A stretch of DNA of 64,000 nucleotides from Erysipelotrichales bacterium (GTDB lineage: Bacteria > Bacillota_I > Bacilli_A > RF39 > UBA660). Both the position numbers and the translations under genes were made by a program. Where the stretch lies: contig JAFLUY010000005.1 of the NCBI GenBank assembly GCA_022508565.1, positions 62,001-126,000 on the forward strand, in the 5' to 3' direction. Shown here piece after piece: positions 8,263 to 17,275 of the stretch. Position 1 is the first letter of the stretch. Each line of letters opens with the position of its first letter. The notes beneath the pieces were generated by a model. The model was given only the letters and a program-made list of their open reading frames with translations, was not told where the DNA came from and did no database searches.

Positions 8263-10337
8263 AAAGAACATGTTATATCTTCTAGAGTTTCAACTTCAAT
8301 TTCATCTAATGAACAAATTGTTTCATATTTTTGTCTCACTAGTTCTTCATATTCTACTAATTTTTTCTCTAAATATTTAAAGTAATTATTCTTAATTATC
8401 TTACTACTTACTTTAATCTTTTCTTCAATATCATCATTGATTGCTTTAATTTCTTCGTCGCGATATTCAAATGAAGAATAATACTTTATTTTAACTTTAG
8501 ATGCATTATAATAAGCATTTTCATTTTTCCATGAACCATCTGCAAATACAGTTAAAGACTCATGATCTTTACTAAACAAATCTGTCCCTAAATAAAGTCT
8601 TGGATCATAATCCAAATTAAATAGATTTGCTAGTGTTGGTAAGATATCCATATAAGATGTATATTGAGAGAATGCTTGACTTTCAACAGTTGGATTATAA
8701 ATAACTAAAGGTACTCTTTCAGCATTCATATCTTTAGAGGTATTATAATCTAATACTTTGTTTAAATTCTTGGTACTAATTCCATATGGATAATGATCTC
8801 CATACATAACAATTACTGTATCATCAAGTATTCCACGTTTCTCTAAACCTTCTAAAAGTACACCTAAACCATTATCTAGTATTTTTAATTTAGACATATA
8901 TCTTCTAACATCGGTTGGATACTTTTCGCCTTTAGTCATACTATAATATTTATCACCTTGAATTGATGCATAGCTATAAGGTTGATGTGAGGAAACTGTT
9001 GTTAACCAAGTCATGAAGTTTTGTCCATTACTTGTTTTCTTATCAATGATTTTTAAGACCGATTTCATAAAGTCATCATCATTACTCCAGTTTCTATATT
9101 CATTTGAATATTTAATACCTAACTTTTCAACACCATAATACTCTCCACTACCCATATTAGTATGAATTTTCTTTCTTGGATAATATGCCTGAGTATAATT
9201 ATGAGCTGAGAAAGTTATGTAATTATCTTGTTTATTAAATAAATTAAACACACTTTCAAAATATGAATTACTCTTATATTTACTAGCTGTACAAGTATTA
9301 TAGATAGAATAAAGAGAAGTCATTCCACTAAATTCATTATTCATAGTTGCACATGAGTTACGTGGTGAATAGTTATTTTCAAAATACCATCCATTTGATA
9401 ACATTTTATAAAAATTTGGATAATAATCTGGATCAATAAGAATATCATTAGCTGATTCCATCATGATTATTATTAGGTTTTTACCTTCAAACATTCCTGT
9501 GTAACTATTTTTATCAGTTGCTTTTCTATTAATTAAATATTTATTAATATAATTTAAATCTTCGTTTGTTTCATTTTCAATTAACATTTCCCAAGCTTCA
9601 TCATCAAATACTCGAGAGTTTTCATTAACTTTATGTTTATTATCATGATTAACTATATACTCTTCTTTTATTACAACTGGGAATAGCATCGCTTTGATAT
9701 CTAAAAAGCAAAAACCTAACTCACCAAATTGATCAATTGTAACTGATGGATTACTAGCTGTTAAAAATAATTCTTTATTTGAAACCGATTGAAAACTATT
9801 TTGAAATAATGGAATTACAATTGATATGTAATAAAGTAAACCAATAAAAACTAAAGTTATCAATGTAACTATAATGTGTAACTTATTCTTAATTGATTTA
9901 GCTATAACATCAATTTTCTTATCGATAAATATGTAATAAATTAAAAGTAAAAAGAATGGAATAAATACGATAAAATACAATGGTTTAAAACTAGCAAAAA
10001 AATCTTTTATATAAGATTTAACTGCACCCAATTGACTAGATGTTTGAAAACTAATATAAACACCTAAAAAATTGTGAAAACCAGCTTGTAAAAATGAATA
10101 AAAACAAAAAGCAAACACTAAAATTGGTATACCAATTTTAGATATTAATCTTTTACCTAAACTAAATAAACTACTTATTATTATAGAAATAAACACTATA
10201 CCTAGTAAAATTCTAATAATTGAAAAATCAATTAAAGAAGAACCACTAATAATCTTATTTAATATTTCAATACTAAATAAAGATATAACTAAGACCAACA
10301 TGTTATAAACAAAATCCCTTTTTATAACCTTTTTCAT
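8241..10337 (-). CDS. LTA synthase (LtaS)-like sulfatase-family phosphoglycerol transferase
   Basis: The 698-residue protein has about five N-terminal membrane helices (to residue ~215) and an extracellular sulfatase-like domain. Signature positions fit LtaS: the metal site IIIMMESAND, the nucleophile Thr in NSCATMNNEFSG, and the metal-binding MYGDHYPYG. LtaS moves glycerol-phosphate from phosphatidylglycerol onto lipoteichoic acid. A C-terminal helical extension (about 60 residues) follows the catalytic domain. The ATG at 10337 is taken as start. A TTG three bases upstream is better spaced from the AGGAG site and cannot be excluded. The gene diverges from the HerA-like gene. Confidence 0.88.
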   Translation of the reverse strand: MKKVIKRDFVYNMLVLVISLFSIEILNKIISGSSLIDFSIIRILLGIVFISIIISSLFSLGKRLISKIGIPILVFAFCFYSFLQAGFHNFLGVYISFQTSSQLGAVKSYIKDFFASFKPLYFIVFIPFFLLLIYYIFIDKKIDVIAKSIKNKLHIIVTLITLVFIGLLYYISIVIPLFQNSFQSVSNKELFLTASNPSVTIDQFGELGFCFLDIKAMLFPVVIKEEYIVNHDNKHKVNENSRVFDDEAWEMLIENETNEDLNYINKYLINRKATDKNSYTGMFEGKNLIIIMMESANDILIDPDYYPNFYKMLSNGWYFENNYSPRNSCATMNNEFSGMTSLYSIYNTCTASKYKSNSYFESVFNLFNKQDNYITFSAHNYTQAYYPRKKIHTNMGSGEYYGVEKLGIKYSNEYRNWSNDDDFMKSVLKIIDKKTSNGQNFMTWLTTVSSHQPYSYASIQGDKYYSMTKGEKYPTDVRRYMSKLKILDNGLGVLLEGLEKRGILDDTVIVMYGDHYPYGISTKNLNKVLDYNTSKDMNAERVPLVIYNPTVESQAFSQYTSYMDILPTLANLFNLDYDPRLYLGTDLFSKDHESLTVFADGSWKNENAYYNASKVKIKYYSSFEYRDEEIKAINDDIEEKIKVSSKIIKNNYFKYLEKKLVEYEELVRQKYETICSLDEIEVETLEDITCSLEDLKLT

Positions 10338-10364
10338 CAACTACCCCACTCCTGACAGTTGACT

Positions 10365-10394
10365 ATAATACCACAAAATAGTTCCAAAATTCAA
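10365..10394 (-). promoter_or_regulatory. Promoter for LtaS-like gene
   Basis: TTGAAT (10389-10394), an 18-bp spacer and TATTAT (10365-10370), preceded by TG (TGGTATTAT), on the minus strand. Confidence 0.6.
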
Positions 10395-10498
10395 CTTTTT
10401 TCGACATTTTTTGCAATTAACTTCAAATCATTTAATAATGACTTTAAAAATACCCGATTTTTTGGTATTCTAATAGTATAGAATAAAAGGTGATTATC

Positions 10499-12262
10499 AT
10501 GTTTGGAAAAATACTTAGTTTAGTAGGTAATAAAATATTTGTTGAGAATGCATCAGGTGTTGCCGATACCAATTATATCGGTTATCACATTGTATTTGCA
10601 GAACAAGAACATAAAATAGTTGGAGAAATAGTTTCTCTAGACAGCAAACAAATTGAAATACTTTTAATTGGTGAAATATCTGGTGGAGTATTCTCTAATG
10701 GTGTACTTAAAAAACCAGGTATTAATACAATTCCAAGAATTATTTATAAATCTGAACTAGAATTAATCTTAGGTAGTCAAAACTATTTAGATAAGAAGAA
10801 TCTTTTATTTGGTGCATCACCTATTTATAAAGATTATGTAGTAACCAGTGATATATCAGGATTCTTTGCAAATCATTTTGCAATACTTGGTAACTCTGGT
10901 GCTGGTAAATCTTGTGGTGTAGCTAGAATATTACAAAATGTTTTCTATACATCAACAAATGATATACCGGCCTCTGCTCATGTATGTTTATTCGACGTTT
11001 ATGGTGAATACTATAACACTTTTGAAGAAATGAATAATTTTCCAAATCTTCATTTTAAAAAATATACAACTCAATTAGAATTCGGTAATGCTGATTTACT
11101 AACTATTCCAGCTTACCTTCTAGGTGTTGATGATTTAGCTATTCTTTTAGGAGCTACTGACCCAGGGCAAATTCCAGTATTACAAAAAGCAATTGATTTA
11201 GCAAAAATATTTACATCACAAGATCCTAAAGCTGAAGATTATAAAAATAATATTATTGCTAACTGTATTCTAGAAATATTATCTAGTGGTAAAACTTCTA
11301 GTATTATAAGAGACCAAATAATTTCTGTATTAACTTCTTATAATACTCCAACACTAAATCTCGATACTTTAATTCATCAACCAGGCTATGATAGAACTGT
11401 AAGACAATGTTTAAATATAGATGATCAAGGAAAACTAAATGCTATTAATTTGGTTGTTGATTTTTTCCAAGCTTATGCAAAACTTAAGATTGAACAAATA
11501 AAACTTGAAACAGAAAATCCTTATACATTAAAAGATTTATATTATGCCTTAGAATTTGCGCTTATTAATGAAGGTTCATTAGTAAGTGAAGCTGTCTTTG
11601 AAAGAAGTAATATTTTAAAATCAAGACTTGCAACAATTATTAATTCAGACAAAATTCATTACTTTGAATTTACTGAATACTTATCGAGAAATGACTTTGT
11701 TGAACAATTCTTCTTAACTGGACCAAATGGAGATACTTGCCAATTAATAGATGTTAACCTATCATTTATTGATGATAAATTTGCTAAAAGCTTAGTTAAG
11801 ATATTTACTAAATTGTTCTTCGATTATACGACTAGTTTAGAAAACCGTGGTACTTATCCAATTCATGTTCTACTTGAAGAAGCACATAGATATGTTCAAA
11901 ACGATACAGACTTACACGTTCTAGGTTACAATATATTTGATCGTATCACTAAAGAAGGTCGTAAATATGGTATGATCTTAGGATTCATTACTCAAAGACC
12001 TAACGAATTATCTAAAACTGCATTATCTCAATGTTCTAACTTCGTAGTATTTAGATTATTCTATCCAGATGATTTAGAAATAGTTAAAGGTATATCATCA
12101 AATGTTACTGATGATACAATTGAAAAAATTAAAACATTGCATCCTGGTATGGGATTAGTATTTGGTACAGCATTTAAAATTCCATTATTGGTTAAATTCT
12201 CGCTACCAAATCCATTACCAGTTTCAACAAGCTTACAAATTGATAATGTTTGGTATCAATAA
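10499..12262 (+). CDS. HerA-like DNA-translocating ATPase (DUF87)
   Basis: This is a hexameric-type FtsK/HerA-superfamily ATPase of 587 residues. An N-terminal beta-barrel (HAS-barrel-like, residues 1-~85) precedes the ATPase core with Walker A GNSGAGKS (~residue 137), Walker B IHVLLEEAHRY (~460) and the C-terminal GFITQRPNELSKTALSQ and GMGLVFG segments typical of HerA. HerA normally works with the nuclease NurA in end resection or with defence effectors. No NurA gene is adjacent. The ATG at 10499 is preceded by AAAGGTG; the track-length GTG at 10490 lies in that ribosome site. The next gene follows 11 bases after the stop. Confidence 0.88.
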   Translation: MFGKILSLVGNKIFVENASGVADTNYIGYHIVFAEQEHKIVGEIVSLDSKQIEILLIGEISGGVFSNGVLKKPGINTIPRIIYKSELELILGSQNYLDKKNLLFGASPIYKDYVVTSDISGFFANHFAILGNSGAGKSCGVARILQNVFYTSTNDIPASAHVCLFDVYGEYYNTFEEMNNFPNLHFKKYTTQLEFGNADLLTIPAYLLGVDDLAILLGATDPGQIPVLQKAIDLAKIFTSQDPKAEDYKNNIIANCILEILSSGKTSSIIRDQIISVLTSYNTPTLNLDTLIHQPGYDRTVRQCLNIDDQGKLNAINLVVDFFQAYAKLKIEQIKLETENPYTLKDLYYALEFALINEGSLVSEAVFERSNILKSRLATIINSDKIHYFEFTEYLSRNDFVEQFFLTGPNGDTCQLIDVNLSFIDDKFAKSLVKIFTKLFFDYTTSLENRGTYPIHVLLEEAHRYVQNDTDLHVLGYNIFDRITKEGRKYGMILGFITQRPNELSKTALSQCSNFVVFRLFYPDDLEIVKGISSNVTDDTIEKIKTLHPGMGLVFGTAFKIPLLVKFSLPNPLPVSTSLQIDNVWYQ

Positions 12263-12273
12263 AAGGAGAAAAT

Positions 12274-12708
12274 ATGAAGAGATTATTTAAGGAACACAGT
12301 CCATATCTACTAATATTAACACTAGCTGAAATTATTCTTTCAATAATTTCAATTGAAGCATTTGTTTATTCTGATTCACTAACCTACAGTGATTCCCTAA
12401 TCTACAATGCCATTGGTATTGAAACATTACTTGAAACAATGTATTCATCAACCTTCTGGGCTCTTATACTTTTTACAATTGCTTTTATTACAATTTGTTC
12501 AATTACAACAATTGTATATCAAAAATTAGATTACTTATTTATGGGAATACTTGGATGGTGTATTTTACTTATACTTGGAATAAATGTAGGTAATCCACTT
12601 AAAGATATCCTAACAGTATTATTACTATTTATTCCAATCATCGCAATAAATATAATTGCTTATAAAACTGAAAAGAAAAAATTAGAAAAAAAGCGTTTAA
12701 AAAAATAA
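12274..12708 (+). CDS. Membrane protein, about four helices, unknown
   Basis: 144 residues with about four hydrophobic helices (starting LLILTLAEIILSIIS, TFWALILFTIAFITI, LFMGILGWCILLILG and ILTVLLLFIPIIAIN) and a lysine-rich C-terminus (KTEKKKLEKKRLKK). AAGGAGA sits just before ATG 12274, 11 bases after the HerA-like gene, so the two are probably an operon. There is no nuclease motif, so it is not a NurA substitute. No family recognised. Confidence 0.7.
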   Translation: MKRLFKEHSPYLLILTLAEIILSIISIEAFVYSDSLTYSDSLIYNAIGIETLLETMYSSTFWALILFTIAFITICSITTIVYQKLDYLFMGILGWCILLILGINVGNPLKDILTVLLLFIPIIAINIIAYKTEKKKLEKKRLKK

Positions 12709-12720
12709 ACGCTTTTTTTT
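12686..12720 (+). terminator. Intrinsic terminator after HerA operon
   Basis: AAAAAAGCGTTTA and TAAACGCTTTTTTTT form a long stem with a T8 tail. The stem begins inside the last lysine codons. Confidence 0.88.
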
Positions 12721-12759
12721 ATCAGAAAAATAAATTATAATAAAGCTAGAGGTGAGGAA

Positions 12760-13521
12760 ATGGTTGAATATAGAGCTGATATGCATATCCACAGTGAATA
12801 TTCATTTGATTCAGATATGACTATCAAAGACATTATAAAAACGTTAGAAGAAAAGAAGATTAAATACTTAGCTTTAACAGATCATATTGAATTTGGTCAT
12901 GACTCGGTTTCTAAAGTCATTGATACAATTAAAAGACGTAACTACTCAATCGATAAGTTACAAGAGACAACTCAGATAAAAATAATAAAAGGTGTAGAAA
13001 TATCAGAACCTCACCATTATAAAAAAGAAACTGATACACTATTATCAAGTATAAATGATATAGATGTTGTTTTAGGAAGCATTCACCACCTTTATGATAA
13101 ATTATTAAGCAATTTGGCAAACACTGAAGATAATATGTATCTTTATCTAGTACAACTTTTTATCATGATAAATGAATCTCCAATTGATGTAGTAGCACAT
13201 CTAGATTACATTAAGAGATACTTTAATCGCTTTTATGCAGACCCTGAACTTTTAAATAAAATATTAAATACTATTATAGAAAAAGATATTACAATGGAGA
13301 TTAATACAAGCGGAGTAAGAAGAGGAGTGTCGATTTTTCCAAATTCACAAATAATAAAAATATACACTGAACTAGGTGGTTCTAAAGTAACATTTGGAAG
13401 TGACGCACATAAGTTAAATGAACTTTATGATAATATAGAAGAAAAATATAATGAATTAAAAGAATTAAAACTAACTCCAGGCGTTATTATTGGCCACAAA
13501 TTTAAAAGCATAAAAAAATAA
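12760..13521 (+). CDS. PHP-domain phosphoesterase (HisK-type histidinol-phosphatase family)
   Basis: The 253-residue protein is a complete PHP domain with all metal-binding motifs: DMHIHSEYSFDS, LTDHIEFGH, VEISEPHHY, LGSIHHLYD, VVAHLDYIKRY, TSGVRRG and FGSDAHKLNELY. Histidinol-phosphatases of the HisK type look like this, but no histidine-biosynthesis genes are nearby, so the substrate may be another phosphomonoester. It has its own GAGGTGAGG ribosome site and ends in a hairpin shared with the convergent membrane protein gene. Confidence 0.85.
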   Translation: MVEYRADMHIHSEYSFDSDMTIKDIIKTLEEKKIKYLALTDHIEFGHDSVSKVIDTIKRRNYSIDKLQETTQIKIIKGVEISEPHHYKKETDTLLSSINDIDVVLGSIHHLYDKLLSNLANTEDNMYLYLVQLFIMINESPIDVVAHLDYIKRYFNRFYADPELLNKILNTIIEKDITMEINTSGVRRGVSIFPNSQIIKIYTELGGSKVTFGSDAHKLNELYDNIEEKYNELKELKLTPGVIIGHKFKSIKK

Positions 13522-13543
13522 GTTCATAAGAACTTATTTTTTT
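13512..13543. terminator. Bidirectional terminator between convergent genes
   Basis: AAAAAAATAAGTTC-ATAA-GAACTTATTTTTTT is symmetrical and serves the PHP gene (+) and the membrane protein gene (-). Confidence 0.85.
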
Positions 13544-13544
13544 A

Positions 13545-15395
13545 TTACTTATTTTTATTTTGAGATCTATAAATCATTAAAGATACAACTATTATTAATA
13601 TAATTGATATTACAAGTAAGTATATAGCTGTAGGCACATTTTCTAAAAATGATAATAATTTAAGAAGTGAAATAATACCGGCTATTATACCTACGTAGTA
13701 AAGTGATTTATAATCAGTTTTTTTAATTGATAATAATATAATTACTAAAGATAAAATTAATGAATAAATAAGTATTAATAAAGTTGGATTATTATCAAAT
13801 ATCCACAAGAATCCTAAAGCAAATACAATAGTAGAAAAAATATTCTTTGATTTGGCTGTTTCAAATACCAACTCTGATGTTATTCCTGATAGTAAGAAAT
13901 ACATTAAAGATATTAAAATCACATAAGTTGTATAATCAGCAATAACTGTATTAAAAAATTGATTTATCACAATTAATAAATAACCAATTGATAAAACTAA
14001 GTTAAATTTATCTTCTCTATTTATATAAGCAACTAATCCTGCGAGTATTATCATAATTAATAAAGGTGCGAAACTTACATAACCTAATTCTAGTAAACCA
14101 AGCATTAATAAGATATAAACAACAAATATAAGTGAATCAACACTTTTGCGTTCTCTTATTAATATATAAACTAGTGTTGATATAACTATAGAAGCTATTA
14201 TTTCAATTATTGAATTATTGATATAAGCAAACATGCATAGAATTGAAACTAAACCAAATATTAAATAAAAAGTTTTAATTCTTTTAGTTTTAGCCTTTTT
14301 ATAAATTGCTATATCAGTAAGACCAAGTAAACCAAATAAAGTGGATAAGATATTTATTTCTACTAAATTATGAACATAATATAATATAAAGAAGAATTTT
14401 ATTGGCAATACATATTCTTCATAATCTTCATTATGTAAGGCATATGAACTAATTAATGAACTTAAAATAATAAATACTGTTGCAATTAAATGAGCTATAT
14501 TATCAGCTGGAAGATACATTACAACCACAATCAAGAATATTAATACAAATACTTTATGAAGTATTTTTACAAAAGTATTATTAAATAATCTAAATGTATT
14601 TAAACATAAATCAACAGCACATGTTAAACTAATAATTAATACTAAAACCACATTAGACGATATATGAGTTATTAAAGCATTATTGTAATAACTTATTAAA
14701 AGTAAAGAAGTTAAAATAAATGATAATAATTGATATTCAAACCCTTTATTTTTATGAAGCAAATAAAGAATTGAAAACGAATTAATAATAACTAAAATAG
14801 AAGCAGACATAAATCGTGTACCTGCTATCAATATTCCAATAACGATTAAAGCATTAATATAAATTGCTACACAACTAAATTTATATAAATATTTATTAAT
14901 CTTAAATATATTAGTAATAAGTAAGAATAAACTGATAATTATATATGTCGTTGTAATACTAAAATTACAAATCAAAACAAATGTCTCTATAATTGATAAA
15001 AAAGTTATATAAATAATATTATATTTTTTGTAAAACACTATGGCTAATATTGAAAATATAGCAACTAGAAAAGTAACACTTGCTAAGAACACATGTGAGC
15101 CGCCACCAGAAACACTAAACCAATTACCAAAAAGTTTGTTAGCACCAGCTACATAATAAGCTACTAATAAAATTAACGAACCAAGAGTATACGATACTTT
15201 ATTACTAGCACTTACTTTTAATTGATATTTAAATATTAAAGCTAACATATAAAATATAAATGAAATTAATGCAAGTCCTGAGCATTTTAATAATGCAGAA
15301 CCAAATATTTCATTATTCATAAGTGAAATGCTTGCAAAAAATAAAATAAAAACTCCAAAGCTTAATAAGTAATCTAAGCTCTTTATCTTCTTCAT
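13545..15395 (-). CDS. Large polytopic membrane protein, unknown (DUF2157-like layout)
   Basis: The 616-residue protein is almost wholly hydrophobic, with roughly 18-20 membrane helices separated by one- to ten-residue loops. It ends in a short basic tail (MIYRSQNKNK). No transporter or enzyme motif is visible. The pattern resembles DUF2157/DUF2339-type membrane proteins, a weak similarity by layout only. It is followed on the complementary side by the PHP gene in convergent orientation. Confidence 0.65.
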   Translation of the reverse strand: MKKIKSLDYLLSFGVFILFFASISLMNNEIFGSALLKCSGLALISFIFYMLALIFKYQLKVSASNKVSYTLGSLILLVAYYVAGANKLFGNWFSVSGGGSHVFLASVTFLVAIFSILAIVFYKKYNIIYITFLSIIETFVLICNFSITTTYIIISLFLLITNIFKINKYLYKFSCVAIYINALIVIGILIAGTRFMSASILVIINSFSILYLLHKNKGFEYQLLSFILTSLLLISYYNNALITHISSNVVLVLIISLTCAVDLCLNTFRLFNNTFVKILHKVFVLIFLIVVVMYLPADNIAHLIATVFIILSSLISSYALHNEDYEEYVLPIKFFFILYYVHNLVEINILSTLFGLLGLTDIAIYKKAKTKRIKTFYLIFGLVSILCMFAYINNSIIEIIASIVISTLVYILIRERKSVDSLIFVVYILLMLGLLELGYVSFAPLLIMIILAGLVAYINREDKFNLVLSIGYLLIVINQFFNTVIADYTTYVILISLMYFLLSGITSELVFETAKSKNIFSTIVFALGFLWIFDNNPTLLILIYSLILSLVIILLSIKKTDYKSLYYVGIIAGIISLLKLLSFLENVPTAIYLLVISIILIIVVSLMIYRSQNKNK

Positions 15396-15427
15396 ATCAT
15401 CACCTAATATAATTATATATCACTAAA

Positions 15428-15464
15428 AGAAAAAAAGAAAGAAGTCATTATTATTTGACTTCTT
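15428..15464 (-). terminator. Intrinsic terminator after HdeD-like gene
   Basis: GAAGTCA...TGACTTC then a T-rich tail on the minus strand. Confidence 0.75.
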
Positions 15465-16038
15465 CTTTTATCTTATCTTCAAAAGGTAATTCTTTTGCAT
15501 CATCTATAGTTTTTAAAACCATTAAGGTTTCAATTAGTTCGAGTATAGAACCAAGAGCTAAAAGTATACCAACTATTCTTAAGAATATTGTTGCTGATTC
15601 AAAAGGGTTTATTAGTAAAACAATTCCTAAAATAGATCCTAATATACCAACTATTAAATTATAAAACCATTTTTCTGATATACCTTTAAGATTAAAAGCA
15701 AATTGTAATTTAAATAATGATTTAACAAGTATTGATACTCCTATAATAGTTGTAATAAAGTTTACAAGAGACTCAATATTTAAAAATAAGAATACTCCAA
15801 TACCAGATAAGACTAAACCTAGTATTAATGATAAACTCATCATCTTTTCTAACTTACTTTGCTTTAAATAATCAATTAATTGTAATATTCCAATAAGTAA
15901 AAATAACGTTGCAATAAGTCCAGTAATAACTTTTATCGAACCACTTGGTTCAAAAGCTAAAACAATCCCTAATACCAAAGTAACTACGGTACTAACTAGC
16001 ATATTCTTTTCACATCTTTTTGCATACTCTAAAACCAT
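15451..16038 (-). CDS. HdeD-like DUF308 membrane protein
   Basis: The 195-residue protein has six hydrophobic helices arranged as repeated pairs (LVLGIVLAFEPSGSIKVITG, LVLSGIGVFLFL, LGIVLLINPFESATIFLRIV). That is the internal repeat of HdeD/DUF308 proteins, including the LxNP-like turns after each first helix. It ends with a charged tail. The start is ATG 16038, which has GGAAGTGAT upstream; the longer in-frame reading from 16086 overlaps the terminator region. Function in Gram-positives is unknown. Confidence 0.78.
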   Translation of the reverse strand: MVLEYAKRCEKNMLVSTVVTLVLGIVLAFEPSGSIKVITGLIATLFLLIGILQLIDYLKQSKLEKMMSLSLILGLVLSGIGVFLFLNIESLVNFITTIIGVSILVKSLFKLQFAFNLKGISEKWFYNLIVGILGSILGIVLLINPFESATIFLRIVGILLALGSILELIETLMVLKTIDDAKELPFEDKIKEEVK

Positions 16039-16075
16039 TCTATCACTTCCTAAATTAATTATATAAATAATCACT

Positions 16076-16100
16076 AAAAAAGACAAGATACCTTGTCTTA
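16076..16100 (-). terminator. Intrinsic terminator after MBL-fold gene
   Basis: AAGACAAGGTATCTTGTCTT and T-run on the minus strand. Confidence 0.8.
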
Positions 16101-16691
16101 TAAATTTATTTCTTCACCTGCTTTTATAATTAATCTTGAGTCATGCACAAACTTCAATGCACTTTCCATATCAAATAATTCCATAGGTTTCATATGAATC
16201 GGAATTGTGTGCTTAGCTTTTATATAATCTGCACAAATAATTGCTTCTTTGACATCCATATTATATATTCCATCTATTGGTAAAAGAGCATAATCAATAT
16301 TATATGAAGGAAGTTTGTTTTTCATATCATCAGTTAATGAAGTATCTCCAGATGCGTATAAAGATATTCCATCAAATCTTAAGATGTAACCAACACAGTT
16401 AGACACATCGTGGTTTTTGTTATAAGCTTGAACTGCTTCAATTTCAACACCTAGTAGTGATGTCTTATTATAAATAGTACCATTCTTTAAATTGTTTTGA
16501 CGTATTATAATTGTTGATTCTTTTTTCTTAGGTAATTCAACTTTATTATGGTCATGATGTTCATGTGTAACTAAAATAATATCAGCTTCCACATCATAAC
16601 CATCACCTAAAAATGGATCAACATAAATAACTACTCCATCATTTGTTGTAATCCTGTAACTTCCATGTCCTTGAAATAATAATTTGCCCAT
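16098..16691 (-). CDS. Metallo-beta-lactamase-fold hydrolase (UlaG-like)
   Basis: This 197-residue protein is a minimal MBL-fold hydrolase. It has GHGSYRI near the start, VDPFLGDGY, the metal motif THEHHDHNKVE (~residues 43-53), the Asp of YASGDTSLTDDM and a C-terminal His in HTIPIHMKPM. That order fits the UlaG/UPF0173 branch of small MBL hydrolases. The physiological substrate cannot be read from sequence. It lies between two small membrane or soluble genes and appears to be its own transcription unit. Confidence 0.88.
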   Translation of the reverse strand: MGKLLFQGHGSYRITTNDGVVIYVDPFLGDGYDVEADIILVTHEHHDHNKVELPKKKESTIIIRQNNLKNGTIYNKTSLLGVEIEAVQAYNKNHDVSNCVGYILRFDGISLYASGDTSLTDDMKNKLPSYNIDYALLPIDGIYNMDVKEAIICADYIKAKHTIPIHMKPMELFDMESALKFVHDSRLIIKAGEEINL

Positions 16692-16706
16692 ATAAACTCC
16701 TTAAAT

Positions 16707-16732
16707 AAAAAAATGCAGTAGGCACTGCAATT
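16707..16732 (-). terminator. Intrinsic terminator after 16747-16950 gene
   Basis: TGCAGTGCCTACTGCA and seven T on the minus strand. A -10 element for the next gene overlaps its upstream edge. Confidence 0.8.
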
Positions 16733-16734
16733 AA

Positions 16735-16743
16735 ATTATAACA
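16735..16743 (-). promoter_or_regulatory. Extended -10 promoter (TGTTATAAT) for MBL gene
   Basis: TGTTATAAT on the minus strand. Transcription would start inside the terminator stem of the upstream gene, so the new transcript cannot fold the full hairpin. Confidence 0.5.
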
Positions 16744-16746
16744 CAA

Positions 16747-16950
16747 TTATTCTATCGTGCCAATATTTTCTATCTCAATTAAGTGAATATTTTTAAATTT
16801 ATTATCATCTACCCTTATAACTAAAGTTATAAAGCCAGCCGTTTCTTCACTATCTTCTTGGTCAAGTATATCAATTAAGATACCTTCTATTTTTTTACCA
16901 TCCTTTTTTTCAACAACTATATATTTATTTAAAAAATAGTCTAGTTTCAT
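16747..16950 (-). CDS. Small soluble protein, unknown
   Basis: 67 residues with a beta-rich look (YIVVEKKDGKKIEGILIDIL, then FITLVIRVDDNKFKNIHLIEI). It could be an Sm-like or other small beta-barrel, but no motif settles this. The start ATG 16950 has GGAGGT upstream and overlaps the DUF1294 stop by four bases (ATGA), so the two genes are translationally coupled. Confidence 0.7.
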   Translation of the reverse strand: MKLDYFLNKYIVVEKKDGKKIEGILIDILDQEDSEETAGFITLVIRVDDNKFKNIHLIEIENIGTIE

Positions 16951-17207
16951 AAATACCTCCACATACTATAAAGGAATATTGTATAAGCAATAAAACATAT
17001 AACATTAACTTTTTTAAATATTCTCTTTCTTGTCTTATGATGAAATATAAGCATACCTAAAATACTTCCATATACTCCACCAAATAAAGATACACGAAGT
17101 AATATTCTTTCTGGAATGCGTCCCTCTCCAAATTTAGAATTAAGTTTATCAATTCCATAAAGCAAAAAAGATAAAATATTAATAGCTAAAAAGTAATACC
17201 TTAACAT
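16947..17207 (-). CDS. DUF1294 small membrane protein
   Basis: 86 residues with about three helices: FLAINILSFLLYGIDKLNS, then GRIPERILLRVSLFGGVYGS, LGMLIFHHKTRK and VICFIAYTIFLYS. The R(I/V)PExxLhxhsxxGGxxG and hHKT(R/K)K motifs are diagnostic of DUF1294. Start chosen at ATG 17207, which has GAGGTAT upstream. It ends in TGA, one of the clear TGA stops in this window. Function unknown. Confidence 0.85.
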   Translation of the reverse strand: MLRYYFLAINILSFLLYGIDKLNSKFGEGRIPERILLRVSLFGGVYGSILGMLIFHHKTRKRIFKKVNVICFIAYTIFLYSMWRYL

Positions 17208-17236
17208 AATATACCTCATATAAATTATAATATATA

Positions 17237-17259
17237 TGATATAATGTTGTAAATACAAC
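17237..17259 (+). promoter_or_regulatory. Extended -10 promoter with adjoining palindrome for ABC operon
   Basis: TGATATAAT (17237-17245) is directly followed by the inverted repeat GTTGTA-AA-TACAAC (17246-17259), which would cover the transcription start. The palindrome may be a repressor site; the protein is not encoded nearby. It differs from the GntR operator at 561-575. Confidence 0.5.
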
Positions 17260-17275
17260 TAGAAAGGATAACGAC

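Noticed and set aside
12274-12708. NurA partner of HerA
   Set aside because: The protein is a small four-helix membrane protein without nuclease motifs.
16947-17207. Mycoplasma genetic code (TGA as Trp)
   Set aside because: This gene and the one at 37482-37922 end at TGA in the expected place and Trp codons in clear families are TGG.
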